Positions 36,889 to 45,745 of a DNA stretch of 64,000 nucleotides are shown piece by piece (position 1 is the first letter of the stretch; each line of letters opens with the position of its first letter). Under the pieces are notes generated by a model that saw only the letters and a program-made list of their open reading frames with translations, had not been told where the DNA came from and did no database searches. The translations under genes and the position numbers were made by a program. The DNA comes from an uncultured Candidatus Entotheonella sp. (GTDB lineage Bacteria; Tectomicrobia; Entotheonellia; Entotheonellales; Entotheonellaceae), in the NCBI GenBank assembly GCA_958295825.1, contig OY282375.1, positions 1,163,489-1,227,488 on the forward strand, written 5' to 3'.

Positions 36889-37686
36889 TTAGCCTTTCAC
36901 GACGCTGAGCAACCTCTCGCTCACAGCGCATAATTCCTCATCGTTCACGTCCGCGGTGCCGTCAAGGGTGACGACCTTGACCAGCGGATAGATGCCCCGG
37001 GCCAAATCCGGTCCGCTGGTGCCGACGTCCATGTCGGCAGCATCCACCAAGGCTTCGAGTGCCAGGGCAATCGCCTCGGTTCGCGATAGCCCGTCCTTGT
37101 ACAGCTTGCGCAGGGTGCTGCGGGCCTCTTTTCCCCCGGAGCCGGTGGCGTAGAACTCGCGTTCCTCGTAGCGCCCGCCGGTCACGTCGTACTTGAAGAT
37201 GCGGCCCTGCTCGGCGTGGACGTCGTAACCGGCGAAAATCGGCACCACCACCAGCCCCTGAAAAGCGGCTGGAAGGTTCTGTTTGACCATCTGCGCCAAG
37301 CGGTTCGCCTTGCCTTCCAAGGCCAGCGGGGCGCCTTCGATCTTCTCGTAGTGCTCCATCTCGATCTGGAACAACTTGGCCATGTCCAGACACGGCCCGG
37401 CGACCCCAGCCATGGCGACGACGGAATGACTGTCGGCGTTGTAGAGTTTCTCAATGCGCCGCGACGACACCTCGAAGCCCTCGGTGGCCTGCCGGTCGCC
37501 CGCCATCACCACGCCCTCGGCAAAACGCAGCGCCAGGATGGTGGTGGCGCAAGGCACCGCCTCCAGCAGCCGCGACTCGCCTGCGGGTATCTGGGGCAAA
37601 TGTTGCAACGGCAGCATGTGCGGAAAATCGTGCCGCAACAGATCGAAGAAACTCGATCCCTCATAACTGCCCGACCACAACGGCAC
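36889..37686 (-). CDS. prcB: 20S proteasome beta subunit
   Basis: A 265-residue proteasome beta subunit. A propeptide of about 47 residues ends at EAVPCA, and Thr48 begins TTILALRFAEGVVMAGDRQATEG; after self-cleavage this Thr is the catalytic nucleophile. The Lys33-equivalent lies in RRIEKLYNADSHSVVAMAGVAGP. FYATGSGGKEARSTLRKLYKDGLSRTEAIALALEAL continues the family. It forms the inner proteolytic rings. Its start is one base beyond the pup stop. Confidence 0.95.
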   Translation of the reverse strand: MPLWSGSYEGSSFFDLLRHDFPHMLPLQHLPQIPAGESRLLEAVPCATTILALRFAEGVVMAGDRQATEGFEVSSRRIEKLYNADSHSVVAMAGVAGPCLDMAKLFQIEMEHYEKIEGAPLALEGKANRLAQMVKQNLPAAFQGLVVVPIFAGYDVHAEQGRIFKYDVTGGRYEEREFYATGSGGKEARSTLRKLYKDGLSRTEAIALALEALVDAADMDVGTSGPDLARGIYPLVKVVTLDGTADVNDEELCAVSERLLSVVKG

Positions 37687-37687
37687 C

Positions 37688-37942
37688 TTATTCTCCCCCG
37701 CGCTGCACGTAATTCTTCACGAATTCCTCGGCGTTCTCTTCAAGGACCTCGTCGATCTCGTCGATCAAGGTGTCCAACTCGTCTTTCAGCTTGTCGCCCT
37801 TCTCCGACAGGTCGGTCGCCGGGGTCGTCGTGCCGTCCGTCTGCGTCTCGCTGCGCCGGGTGCCGCGCTGCTGTCCACCCTCGGCGCAGGTGACGATTCC
37901 ATGCCAACGGTCTGTAACACCAAGGGTCTGCTTGACGATCAT
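37688..37942 (-). CDS. pup: Prokaryotic ubiquitin-like protein Pup, Glu-ending
   Basis: An 84-residue, mostly disordered, acidic tag. The C-terminal half KLKDELDTLIDEIDEVLEEN and AEEFVKNYVQRGGE is the coiled-coil-forming region and attachment end of Pup. It ends in Gly-Gly-Glu, so it is ready for PafA without the Gln deamidation that Gly-Gly-Gln Pups need. I chose the ATG at 37940-37942 because AAGGAG lies 5 bases before it; a GTG two codons upstream is too close to that site. The N-terminus is about 20 residues longer than common 64-residue Pups and contains a Cys and a Trp, which is unusual. Confidence 0.93.
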   Translation of the reverse strand: MIVKQTLGVTDRWHGIVTCAEGGQQRGTRRSETQTDGTTTPATDLSEKGDKLKDELDTLIDEIDEVLEENAEEFVKNYVQRGGE

Positions 37943-37973
37943 GAGCACTCCTTCCAGCCCGCCCGTGAGCGGA

Positions 37974-39461
37974 TTACGTAACGATATTTTCCACCAGTTC
38001 CGCAGCGGTCTCCGAGCGTTCGAGCAACTGTTGTACGTGCGACTTGGTGCCGCGCAGGGGTTCTTCCATCATGATGCGCTTGATGGGTCCGTCGCCAAGG
38101 TTGAACGAGATGGAATCCCAGTTGACACCGAAAATCTGATGCTTGAACTTCTTCAGACACTGGCCGCGGAAGTACGCCCGGGTGTCCTCCGGCGGCTCAT
38201 CCATGGCATGCACGATCTCCGCCTCGCTGAGCATGCGGCGGGCGGCGCCGTTGCGCTCCAGAATGGCGTACAAGCTCTTCTCCGGGCGAATATCGTGATA
38301 CTGCAGGTCCATCATGGCCACACGCGGGTCGTCCCAATCGCTGCCGCGGCGGTCGATGTAATTACGCATCAGATGCATCTTCATTACCCAGTCGATCTCA
38401 CGGTGCAGGTCCATCGGGTCGGCCGCCAAGCAATCGAGCACCTGCCCCCACTCGCGCACCACGCCGGGATAGGTAGGGTGGCAATCCGCATGCGTTTCGA
38501 CGTAGCGCTGCGCCGCCTCCCAAAAGCAGCGCTGGATGTCGATGGCCGTCATTTTGGTGCCGTTGCGCATGGGCAGGGTGAGCTTGCACGTCAGGTCGTG
38601 CGACACGTCCCGCAGCGCCCGCACCGGATTGCGCAAGGCCAAGGGGGCCGGTAGGAAACCCTCCTCGATCATCTCCAGCACGAGGAGCGTCGTGCCCACT
38701 TTCAGGTAAGTGGTGTACTCCGACATGTTGGCATCGCCGATGATCACGTGCAAACGGCGATAACGGTCGCGGTTGGCGTGGGGCTCGTCGCGAGTATTGA
38801 TAATGGGGCGCTTCACCATCGTGTCGAGGCCCATTTCGGTCTCGAAGAAATCCGCCCGCTGCGAAATTTGGTAGGGCACCGGCTCGGCGCCGTTTTCGGA
38901 ACCGACCTTGCCGGCGCCGCTGTAGATCTGGCGCGTCACCAGAAACGGCATCAGGTGTTCCGCCAGCAACTGGAAGGGCGTGCGGCGATCCAGAAGGTAG
39001 TTCTCGTGGTAGCCGTAGCTGCTGCCTTTGCGATCGCTGTTGTTCTTGTAAATGATGATCGTGTGGCCGTTCGGGATGAGTTGATTCGCCCCGGCGCAAC
39101 TGCGGTTCAGGATGCGCTCCCCGGCCTTCTCGTAGCGCAACAGATCCAAAACGTTCGAGCACTCCGGCGTCGAGTACTCCGGGTGTGCGTGATCTACGTA
39201 AAACCGCGCGCCGTTGTTCAGGATTTTGTTCAACGCCATGTTGTCTTGCTGATCGGGCACCTCGCACGTCTCGTCGTGTTCAAAGCCCCGCGCGTCGACC
39301 AACGGTTCTTCCTGATCGTAGTCCCACAACAGTCTCAGCGACTGGTCGGCGTTGTAGCTGTTGACCAGCAACAACGAGGTGGCGATCGAGTCGAAGTCCC
39401 GGTCGTTCTGAACGGTAAGGCCGAATTCCGTTTCCGAACCGATAATCTTGGGGAGTGCCAT
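37974..39461 (-). CDS. dop: Depupylase Dop
   Basis: A 495-residue PafA paralogue that removes Pup from substrates (and in other species deamidates Pup-Gln). GSETEFGLTV carries the metal-binding Glu; GARFYVDHAHPEYSTPECSN has the nucleophile-type Asp90; the stretch between about residues 37 and 80 is the longer Dop-loop region absent in PafA. Later blocks KNNSDRKGSSYGYHENYLLDR, ISQRADFFETEMGLDTM and NTRDEPHANRDRYRRLHVI are typical. Because Pup here ends in Glu, only the depupylase activity should be needed. Lies between arc and pup. Confidence 0.95.
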   Translation of the reverse strand: MALPKIIGSETEFGLTVQNDRDFDSIATSLLLVNSYNADQSLRLLWDYDQEEPLVDARGFEHDETCEVPDQQDNMALNKILNNGARFYVDHAHPEYSTPECSNVLDLLRYEKAGERILNRSCAGANQLIPNGHTIIIYKNNSDRKGSSYGYHENYLLDRRTPFQLLAEHLMPFLVTRQIYSGAGKVGSENGAEPVPYQISQRADFFETEMGLDTMVKRPIINTRDEPHANRDRYRRLHVIIGDANMSEYTTYLKVGTTLLVLEMIEEGFLPAPLALRNPVRALRDVSHDLTCKLTLPMRNGTKMTAIDIQRCFWEAAQRYVETHADCHPTYPGVVREWGQVLDCLAADPMDLHREIDWVMKMHLMRNYIDRRGSDWDDPRVAMMDLQYHDIRPEKSLYAILERNGAARRMLSEAEIVHAMDEPPEDTRAYFRGQCLKKFKHQIFGVNWDSISFNLGDGPIKRIMMEEPLRGTKSHVQQLLERSETAAELVENIVT

Positions 39462-39487
39462 GCTGCCTCCGCGCTGCCCGCTCAGCC

Positions 39488-41314
39488 TCAGAGATATTGA
39501 CCCGGCGCGATGTCCTCGACCGGCTGCGCACGCGGCGCCGTCGAGCCGATCAAGGTCCGGATGTTGACGATTCTTTCACCCTTGGTGCCCGAGATGCGCG
39601 CCCAATCGTCGGGGTTCGTCGTGTTGGGGAGATCCTCGTTCTCCTTGAATTCCCCTTTGACGGCAGCGATCAGATCCTCGGGCTTGAGCCCTTTCTCCTG
39701 CGTCGACAGGTGGCGTTTGAGAGCCATCTTTTTAGCTCGTGCGACGATGTTTTCAATCATGGCGCCGCTGGCAAAATCCTTGAAATGGAACACCTCACGG
39801 TCACCCTTGGCGTAGGTGACTTCCAAGAACCGGTTCTCGTCGTGGGTGCTGTACATGTGCTCGCAGGCCTGCTCGATCAGCCACGCCACCGCCGCTTGCC
39901 GGTCGCCATTCCACTGCTGCAACACGTCTTCGTGCAACGGCAGGTCGGGCACCAGGTATTTGGAGAAAATATCTCTGGCGGCGGCCTTGCCGGGTCGGTC
40001 AACCTTGATTTTGATGTCGAGCCTGCCGGGCCGCAAGACCGCCGGATCAATCAAATCCTGGCGGTTGCTGGCGCCGATAATGATGACGTTTTCCAACGAT
40101 TCCAAACCGTCGAGTTCGGATAGAAATTGCGCCACCACGGTGATTTCCACATCGGACGAAATACCCGAGCCGCGCACCCGGAAGAGGGCGTCCATTTCGT
40201 CAAAGAACACGATGACGGGTGTTGTTTCGTTCGCTTTCTCGCGCGCTTTATTGAACACCTCGCGAATTTTGGACTCGGTCTCGCCAACGTATTTGTTGAG
40301 CAGTTCCGGGCCCTTGATGTTGAGGAAGTAACTACGCGCCTCGACGCCGGTGCGCTCCGATAGCTTCTGTGCCAAGCTGTTGGCCACCGCCTTGGCAATC
40401 AGTGTCTTGCCGCAACCGGGCGGGCCGTATAACAGCACGCCTTTCGGCGGCCGCAGGCGGTGCTCACGAAACTCATCGGGATACAAATACGGCAATTCGA
40501 TACCGTCGCGCAGTTCGCCGATCTGCTCATCGAGGCCGCCGATGTCGTCGTAGGACACGTCCGGCACCTCTTCCAAGACGACCTCCTCGACCTGGGACTT
40601 GGGCAGCTTTTCCAGCACGTAACTGGAGCGCGGATCCAAAAGCAGATTGTCCCCCACGTCCAGATGCACGTCGCGCATGTATTCGGTCAGCATGACCACC
40701 CGTTCTTCGTCCGCACGGCCAACCACCAGTACGCGGCTGTCATCGAGCCGGTCCAACAGACGCACCACCTCGCCGCGGTTTTCGTATTCGCCCACTTCGA
40801 TGACATTCAGGGATTCGTTCAGAACGAGGAGTTGACCGGGGGAAAATTCACAGAATTCCAGCTTGGGATGAATGTTGACACGCAAGTGCCGCCCGTCGAG
40901 GTCCAGGTCGATGGTGCCGTCCTTATTGCGCTGCCGGAACACGCCGTAGCTGTTCGGCGGCATGCACAGCTTCTCCACCTCTTTCTTCAGGGTGCTGATG
41001 TTCTCCTTCGCCTCCCGAAGCGTGTGCACCAGCTTCTCGTTCTGCCGCCTGCCCTGCCCCAACTGCTCAATGACCTGATGGTATTTGCGTTTGAGTGCTT
41101 CGTAATGACCAAGCGTCTTCTCCAGATGCCGTTCGACGTGCTCGGAATTATGCTGGACGTGTCGAATCTTCTCTCGCAGATCCTTGATCTCCAGCTCGTA
41201 TTGAATGAGTTTGCTCCGAATGGAGGCTTGTGAGCGAAGCGTGTCAATGGAGAACGTACGCACCGTGTCGCGAATGGATTTCTTTCCTTCTCTCTTGCCC
41301 GGGAAGTCTTCCAT
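39488..41314 (-). CDS. arc: Proteasomal AAA+ ATPase ARC/Mpa
   Basis: A 608-residue hexameric unfoldase that binds pupylated proteins and feeds the 20S core. In order: N-terminal coiled coil (about 30-115), which recognises Pup; tandem OB folds (about 115-245); the AAA+ module with Walker [20 protein letters not shown] near 297-304, Walker [17 protein letters not shown], and [25 protein letters not shown]. The chain ends in G-Q-Y-L, the motif with a penultimate Tyr that docks into the alpha ring. The ATG at 41312-41314 has GGAGG 10 bases upstream; an ATG 8 codons earlier has no good site. First gene of the proteasome operon. Confidence 0.95.
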   Translation of the reverse strand: MEDFPGKREGKKSIRDTVRTFSIDTLRSQASIRSKLIQYELEIKDLREKIRHVQHNSEHVERHLEKTLGHYEALKRKYHQVIEQLGQGRRQNEKLVHTLREAKENISTLKKEVEKLCMPPNSYGVFRQRNKDGTIDLDLDGRHLRVNIHPKLEFCEFSPGQLLVLNESLNVIEVGEYENRGEVVRLLDRLDDSRVLVVGRADEERVVMLTEYMRDVHLDVGDNLLLDPRSSYVLEKLPKSQVEEVVLEEVPDVSYDDIGGLDEQIGELRDGIELPYLYPDEFREHRLRPPKGVLLYGPPGCGKTLIAKAVANSLAQKLSERTGVEARSYFLNIKGPELLNKYVGETESKIREVFNKAREKANETTPVIVFFDEMDALFRVRGSGISSDVEITVVAQFLSELDGLESLENVIIIGASNRQDLIDPAVLRPGRLDIKIKVDRPGKAAARDIFSKYLVPDLPLHEDVLQQWNGDRQAAVAWLIEQACEHMYSTHDENRFLEVTYAKGDREVFHFKDFASGAMIENIVARAKKMALKRHLSTQEKGLKPEDLIAAVKGEFKENEDLPNTTNPDDWARISGTKGERIVNIRTLIGSTAPRAQPVEDIAPGQYL

Positions 41315-41386
41315 GGAAACCCGCCCTCCTTCTCCCATTCAAACAGTGCTCAGGCAAATCCTTCCACCCTTCTATGTGGGGCGCCT

Positions 41387-41416
41387 ACCGTAGCATACTT
41401 TCTGAAAAAGTGTCAA
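41387..41416 (-). promoter_or_regulatory. Likely sigma70 promoter of the proteasome operon
   Basis: On the minus strand, TTGACA (41411-41416) is followed after 18 bases by TACGGT (41387-41392). The -35 box is perfect and the -10 box weak. It lies about 75 bases upstream of the arc start in the 333-base divergent gap shared with hemX. Confidence 0.45.
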
Positions 41417-41552
41417 GCCTCATAACTCCTGTAATGTACTGAATTTCTTGAATTTACTGACACGCTGCCTCCCACCCTGTCCCCTTGTGAGAAACTGCGG
41501 CGGTTTAACGGGATGCATGAGGCACCGCTCACGATAGGGCCATGTGCCTCGC

Positions 41553-41582
41553 TTGACAAAGCTCGATGCGGCAAAGCATGAT
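41553..41582 (+). promoter_or_regulatory. Likely sigma70 promoter of the hem operon
   Basis: TTGACA at 41553-41558 and CATGAT at 41577-41582 are separated by 18 bases, about 90 bases before the hemX start. Four of six -10 bases match. The rest of the 41339-41671 gap shows no gene. Confidence 0.45.
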
Positions 41583-41671
41583 TGCAGAACTCAACTCGGC
41601 TTGTACGTGATGCATTCCGAACCACGACCGGCGATTTGGAAATAGCCGCCGTCCGTTGTCTGTGGCATGTA

Positions 41672-42460
41672 ATGAACAGCTTGCTTTTCCATATCGTCCT
41701 CCTCGCATACCTGTTGGCTTCGCTCACCTTCTGGTTTCATCTCGGACTCCGTCGGCGCTGGATATACCAACTCGCCAGCGGTCTGCTGGCGGGGGGCTTC
41801 GTCCTGCAAACCGTTTTGCTGGGCTACCGTTTGTGGACCCAGACATTCCTTTCTTGGGATCATGTCTACGCCTATTTGGGGTTACTGTCCTGGGCGATTA
41901 TCGCCGTTTACCTGATCACCGTATGGCGCTATCCCATTGACGCGCTGGGGGCTTTCATTGTTCCGTTGGCGTTCCTCGCCACAGCGGTGTCGGGTGTGCC
42001 CGAAATCATACCCACAACCTTGCCCGCGGCGTTCCGCAACCTGTGGTTGGGTACTCATATATTTATGGCCCTGCTCGGCTACGCGGCGCTGACGCTGATG
42101 TTTTGCGCCGGGGTGATGTATCTCATGCAGGAAAACCAACTGAAGTCGAAACGCCCTGGTGCCCTGTACTACCGCCTGCCGTCGCTCTCACTACTGGACG
42201 ACTTGAACGGGCGGGCACTGATTTTGGGCTTTCCACTGCTGACCCAGGGCATTGTGACCGGCTCCGTGTGGGCCAAGTATCTGCACGGCTCTTATCTGCA
42301 CTGGAGCCTCACGTCGCTGCCCCTGCTGCTCGCCTGGCTGATGTACGCGCTGCTGCTGGCAGGCCGTTTTGCGCTGGGATGGCGGGGCAAGAAAGCCGCG
42401 TTTGCCGCTGTGGGGGGATTTGTCGTGGTGCTCGTCTCCTATTTCGTTCACGCCTTGTGA
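41672..42460 (+). CDS. hemX: HemX/CcsA-like cytochrome c assembly membrane protein
   Basis: A 262-residue membrane protein with about eight hydrophobic helices. The central WLGTHIFMALLGYAALTLMFCAGVMYLMQE and the HGSYLHWSLTSLP region match the CcsA/ResC/HemX family, whose members bind heme or stabilise tetrapyrrole enzymes. Its place directly upstream of hemA is the standard HemX position, so a role in limiting GlutR level is likely, but a CcsA-type role in heme delivery cannot be ruled out. I chose the ATG at 41672, where the first transmembrane segment begins; the upstream in-frame region is not conserved-looking. Confidence 0.82.
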   Translation: MNSLLFHIVLLAYLLASLTFWFHLGLRRRWIYQLASGLLAGGFVLQTVLLGYRLWTQTFLSWDHVYAYLGLLSWAIIAVYLITVWRYPIDALGAFIVPLAFLATAVSGVPEIIPTTLPAAFRNLWLGTHIFMALLGYAALTLMFCAGVMYLMQENQLKSKRPGALYYRLPSLSLLDDLNGRALILGFPLLTQGIVTGSVWAKYLHGSYLHWSLTSLPLLLAWLMYALLLAGRFALGWRGKKAAFAAVGGFVVVLVSYFVHAL

Positions 42461-42489
42461 AAAGAGACGGCTGAGGAGGGTTGCAAAGC

Positions 42490-43758
42490 ATGGCAATTGC
42501 CTTGGTTGGGCTCAACCACACGACGGCGCCGGTGGCCGTTCGAGAACGCCTGGCGTTTTCCGACGCTGCGCTCGCCGATGCCCTGACGACGTTCCGGACG
42601 CCGGAGGTCGAGGAGTTGGTCATCCTGTCAACCTGCAACCGGGTCGAGTTTTACATGCAGGGCCGCGACGTGGCGGCGTGTAACGCGGACTGCGAGAGCT
42701 TCCTGGCCGCCTATCATGCCTTAGCCCAAGAAGACTTTGCCCCTTGCCTCTACTATCTGAGCGACCTGGAGGCGGTGCGCCATTTGTTTCGCGTCGCCGC
42801 CAGCCTGGATTCCATGGTTCTCGGCGAGCCGCAGATCCTCGGGCAAGTGAAGTCTGCCTACTACGCTGCCCGCGATGCCGGCAGAACCGGCACCATCTTC
42901 CATCACCTCTTTGAACGCGCCTTCAATGTCGCTAAGGCCGCCCGCAGCGAAACGGGCATCAGCGACCACGCCGTCTCCGTCAGTTATGCCGCGGTGCAAT
43001 TGGCGAGAAAAATCTTCGAGGATCTGCGGCGCCATACCGTCATGGTTCTTGGCGCCGGCGAGACCTCGGAACTGGCCGCGCGCCACTTCGTCCGGCAGGG
43101 GGTGGGAGATGTTTTCGTGGCGAATCGCACGATGGCGCGTGCCGAAAAACTGGCGCAGAGTCTTTCCGCCAAGGCCATCCTCTGGGACGATTTCCCCGAA
43201 CACTTGGCGCAAACCGATATCGTCGTCAGTTCCACCAGCGCCCCGAATCTTGTCATCACCCCCGGCATGGTGCAGGAAGCCATGCGAACGCGGCGCGGGC
43301 GCGCCATGTTTTTCATTGATATTGCCGTACCGCGCGACATTGATCCGGCGGTCAACACGCTGGAAAACGTTTTTCTTTACGACATTGACGGCCTGGAAAA
43401 CGTCGTGGCGGCGAATCGCCGTGAACGTGAACAGGAAGCATTAGCGGCCGAGGATCTGGTTTGGCGGGAAGTACGTCACTTCCGGCAATGGCTTGCCACC
43501 CGCGACGTGGTGCCGACCATCGTGGCGTTGCGCCAACAGGCAGAAGCAACCCGGCTGCGCGAGTTGGATAAAGCCCTCGCCAAGTTGGGACCGCATGACG
43601 AGCGGCAGCGCCGCGTGATTGAGGCCCTAACGGTGGCGATCACCAGCAAGTTCCTGCACGCCCCGACGGTGCACCTGAAACGGTGCGCCAGCGCCGGGCA
43701 GGCGCAGAACGAGGCGCAACTTATCCGTAATCTCTTCGATCTGGACCCCGCACCGTGA
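42490..43758 (+). CDS. hemA: Glutamyl-tRNA reductase
   Basis: A 422-residue enzyme of the C5 pathway reducing Glu-tRNA to glutamate-1-semialdehyde with NADPH. ALVGLNHTTAPVAVRERLAF opens it; catalytic Cys lies in ELVILSTCNRVEFYM; LFRVAASLDSMVLGEPQILGQVKSAY is the substrate region; VLGAGETSELAARHF is the NADPH site; MFFIDIAVPRDIDPAV follows, and the C-terminal dimerisation helix ends the chain. GAGGAGGG lies 9 bases before the ATG at 42490. It sits 29 bases after hemX, and overlaps hemC. Confidence 0.97.
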   Translation: MAIALVGLNHTTAPVAVRERLAFSDAALADALTTFRTPEVEELVILSTCNRVEFYMQGRDVAACNADCESFLAAYHALAQEDFAPCLYYLSDLEAVRHLFRVAASLDSMVLGEPQILGQVKSAYYAARDAGRTGTIFHHLFERAFNVAKAARSETGISDHAVSVSYAAVQLARKIFEDLRRHTVMVLGAGETSELAARHFVRQGVGDVFVANRTMARAEKLAQSLSAKAILWDDFPEHLAQTDIVVSSTSAPNLVITPGMVQEAMRTRRGRAMFFIDIAVPRDIDPAVNTLENVFLYDIDGLENVVAANRREREQEALAAEDLVWREVRHFRQWLATRDVVPTIVALRQQAEATRLRELDKALAKLGPHDERQRRVIEALTVAITSKFLHAPTVHLKRCASAGQAQNEAQLIRNLFDLDPAP

Positions 43759-44678
43759 CACCCTCAAAGCCCCTCGTTCGCATCGGAACCCGCGGCAGTC
43801 CACTGGCCCTCTGGCAGGCCCGCTGGGTGGCAACGGCCTTGCAACAACATCACGCCGGACTGCAAACCGAAATCGTCGTCATCAAAACCGCTGGCGATCG
43901 CAACCGCCACGACCCCTTGCCGCAGACCGGCGGTAAGGGGCTGTTCGTCATGGACATCGAAGAGGCTCTGCTGCGTGGGGCTATCGAGGTGGCGGTGCAC
44001 AGCATGAAAGACATGCCAACGGACCTGCCGGACGGCCTGCATGTGAGCGCCTTGCCGCCGCGCGCCGAGGTGCGGGACGCCTTCGTCAGCCAGGACGGTC
44101 GGCGGCTGACGCAAATCGACGGGCCATGGCGGATCGGCACCAGTAGCCTGCGCCGACAAGCCCAGTTGCGGGCCTTCTCCAACGCGCTGCAGGTCTGCGA
44201 CCTGCGCGGCAACGTTGACACCCGGCTGCGCAAACTGCGCCAGGGGGACGTCGAGGGCGTGGTGCTGGCGGCCGCGGGCCTGAGCCGCTTGGGCTTGGCG
44301 TCGGAGATCACCGAATTGCTGCCCATCGACATGATGCTGCCACCCGCGGGCCAAGGTGCGCTGGCACTGGAGACAACAGCCGGGCATTGGGTGGACGACC
44401 TGTTGGCGCCGTTGAACGATCCCACCACGGCCAGCGCCGTTGCCGCCGAGCGCACCGTGCTCCAACACCTGGGCGGCGGCTGTAGCGTGCCCATCGCCGT
44501 GCTCGGCCAGTGCCAGGGCGATCGCCTGCGTGTGCAAGCCCTGGTCAGTAGCCCTGACGGCAACCACGCGCTGCGCCGGGAGATCAGCGGTCCCCTCGAC
44601 CAATCCGTGCCGCTCGGCGAACGCCTGGCCGCGCAGTTGCACGCCGACGGCGCTGGTGACATTCTGCAGGCGCTGTAG
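43755..44678 (+). CDS. hemC: Hydroxymethylbilane synthase
   Basis: A 307-residue porphobilinogen deaminase that joins four porphobilinogens. VRIGTRGSPLALWQARWVA, GKGLFVMDIEEALLRGAIEVAVHSMKDMPTDLP, IGTSSLRRQAQL with substrate-binding Arg, and LRGNVDTRLRKL are classic. The dipyrromethane cofactor Cys lies in HLGGGCSVPIAVLGQ. The GTG start overlaps the hemA stop by 4 bases. hemD is not present after it, although many operons have it there. Confidence 0.97.
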   Translation: MTPSKPLVRIGTRGSPLALWQARWVATALQQHHAGLQTEIVVIKTAGDRNRHDPLPQTGGKGLFVMDIEEALLRGAIEVAVHSMKDMPTDLPDGLHVSALPPRAEVRDAFVSQDGRRLTQIDGPWRIGTSSLRRQAQLRAFSNALQVCDLRGNVDTRLRKLRQGDVEGVVLAAAGLSRLGLASEITELLPIDMMLPPAGQGALALETTAGHWVDDLLAPLNDPTTASAVAAERTVLQHLGGGCSVPIAVLGQCQGDRLRVQALVSSPDGNHALRREISGPLDQSVPLGERLAAQLHADGAGDILQAL

Positions 44679-44735
44679 CCGAAAATCCTTACGGTTTCTC
44701 TCTGAACACGTATTCTATAGGAAGGAAAGTAGACC

Positions 44736-45719
44736 ATGCGTTTCCCAGCATACCGGGCGCGTCGACTGCGTGAGCGGCAAGGGTGGCGCCGTTTGGTGCA
44801 AGAGACGACGTTGAGCCCGAGCGATTTCATCTACCCCATGTTTATCACGCCGGGCAGCCGGGTGCGCCAAGATATCTCCTCGCTGCCCGGTCAGCATCAC
44901 CTGTCCGCCGATATGGCTGTCGAAGAGGCTAAAGACGTCGCAGACCACGGCATTCCAGCGGTGCTGCTCTTCGGCCTGCCCGAAAGTAAGGACGCCGTTG
45001 GCAGGGAGGCGTACAGCGCCTCTGGCGCGGTGCAGCAGGCGATTCGGGCTATGAAGAAAGCCGTGCCCGACTTATTGGTGATCACCGACGTGTGCCTGTG
45101 TGAATACACCGACCACGGCCACTGCGGCGTCGTGGAAGGCGAGCGCATCGCCAACGACGCGACCCTGGACCTGCTCTGCCGCACCGCGCTTTCGCACGTC
45201 GAAGCCGGCGCCGACATGGTGGCGCCGTCCGACATGATGGACGGCCGGGTACAGTCCATCCGCGCCAGTCTCGACGGTAAGGGCTACGCGCAAATCCCCA
45301 TCATGGCTTACGCGGCCAAGTACGCCTCCACCTTCTATGGCCCCTTTCGGGAGGCCGTACAGTCGGCGCCGCAGTTCGGCGACCGGCGGTCCTACCAGAT
45401 GGCCCCGTCCAACGCCCGCGAGGCGTTGCGGGAAGTGCGACTCGACATCGAGGAAGGCGCCGACATCGTCATGATCAAGCCCGCCCTGCCCTACCTCGAC
45501 ATCATCGCGCGGGCCCGTCAGACCACGGACCTCCCCCTGGCGGCCTACAACGTCAGCGGCGAATACGCCATGATCAAAGCAGCGGCAGCCAACGGCTGGC
45601 TGGACGAGCCGCGCGCCATCCTTGAGGCGCTGACCAGCATCAAGCGCGCCGGGGCCGACATGATCCTCACCTATCACGCCAAGGAAGCGGCTCGTCTGCT
45701 CCCCACCCTGGATTGGTAA
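44736..45719 (+). CDS. hemB: Porphobilinogen synthase (delta-aminolevulinate dehydratase)
   Basis: A 327-residue TIM-barrel enzyme condensing two aminolevulinates. RRLRERQGWRRLVQETTLSPSDFIYPMFI opens it; ITDVCLCEYTDHGHCGVVEG holds the metal-binding Cys-rich loop (C-x-C-x8-C), suggesting a zinc-type enzyme; catalytic lysines lie in PIMAYAAKYASTFYGPFREA and DIVMIKPALPYLDII. AAYNVSGEYAMIKAAA follows. It lies 57 bases after hemC and is the last heme gene of the operon in view. Confidence 0.97.
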   Translation: MRFPAYRARRLRERQGWRRLVQETTLSPSDFIYPMFITPGSRVRQDISSLPGQHHLSADMAVEEAKDVADHGIPAVLLFGLPESKDAVGREAYSASGAVQQAIRAMKKAVPDLLVITDVCLCEYTDHGHCGVVEGERIANDATLDLLCRTALSHVEAGADMVAPSDMMDGRVQSIRASLDGKGYAQIPIMAYAAKYASTFYGPFREAVQSAPQFGDRRSYQMAPSNAREALREVRLDIEEGADIVMIKPALPYLDIIARARQTTDLPLAAYNVSGEYAMIKAAAANGWLDEPRAILEALTSIKRAGADMILTYHAKEAARLLPTLDW

Positions 45720-45745
45720 TCGCTTGCCCTGCGGGAAGAAAACGG

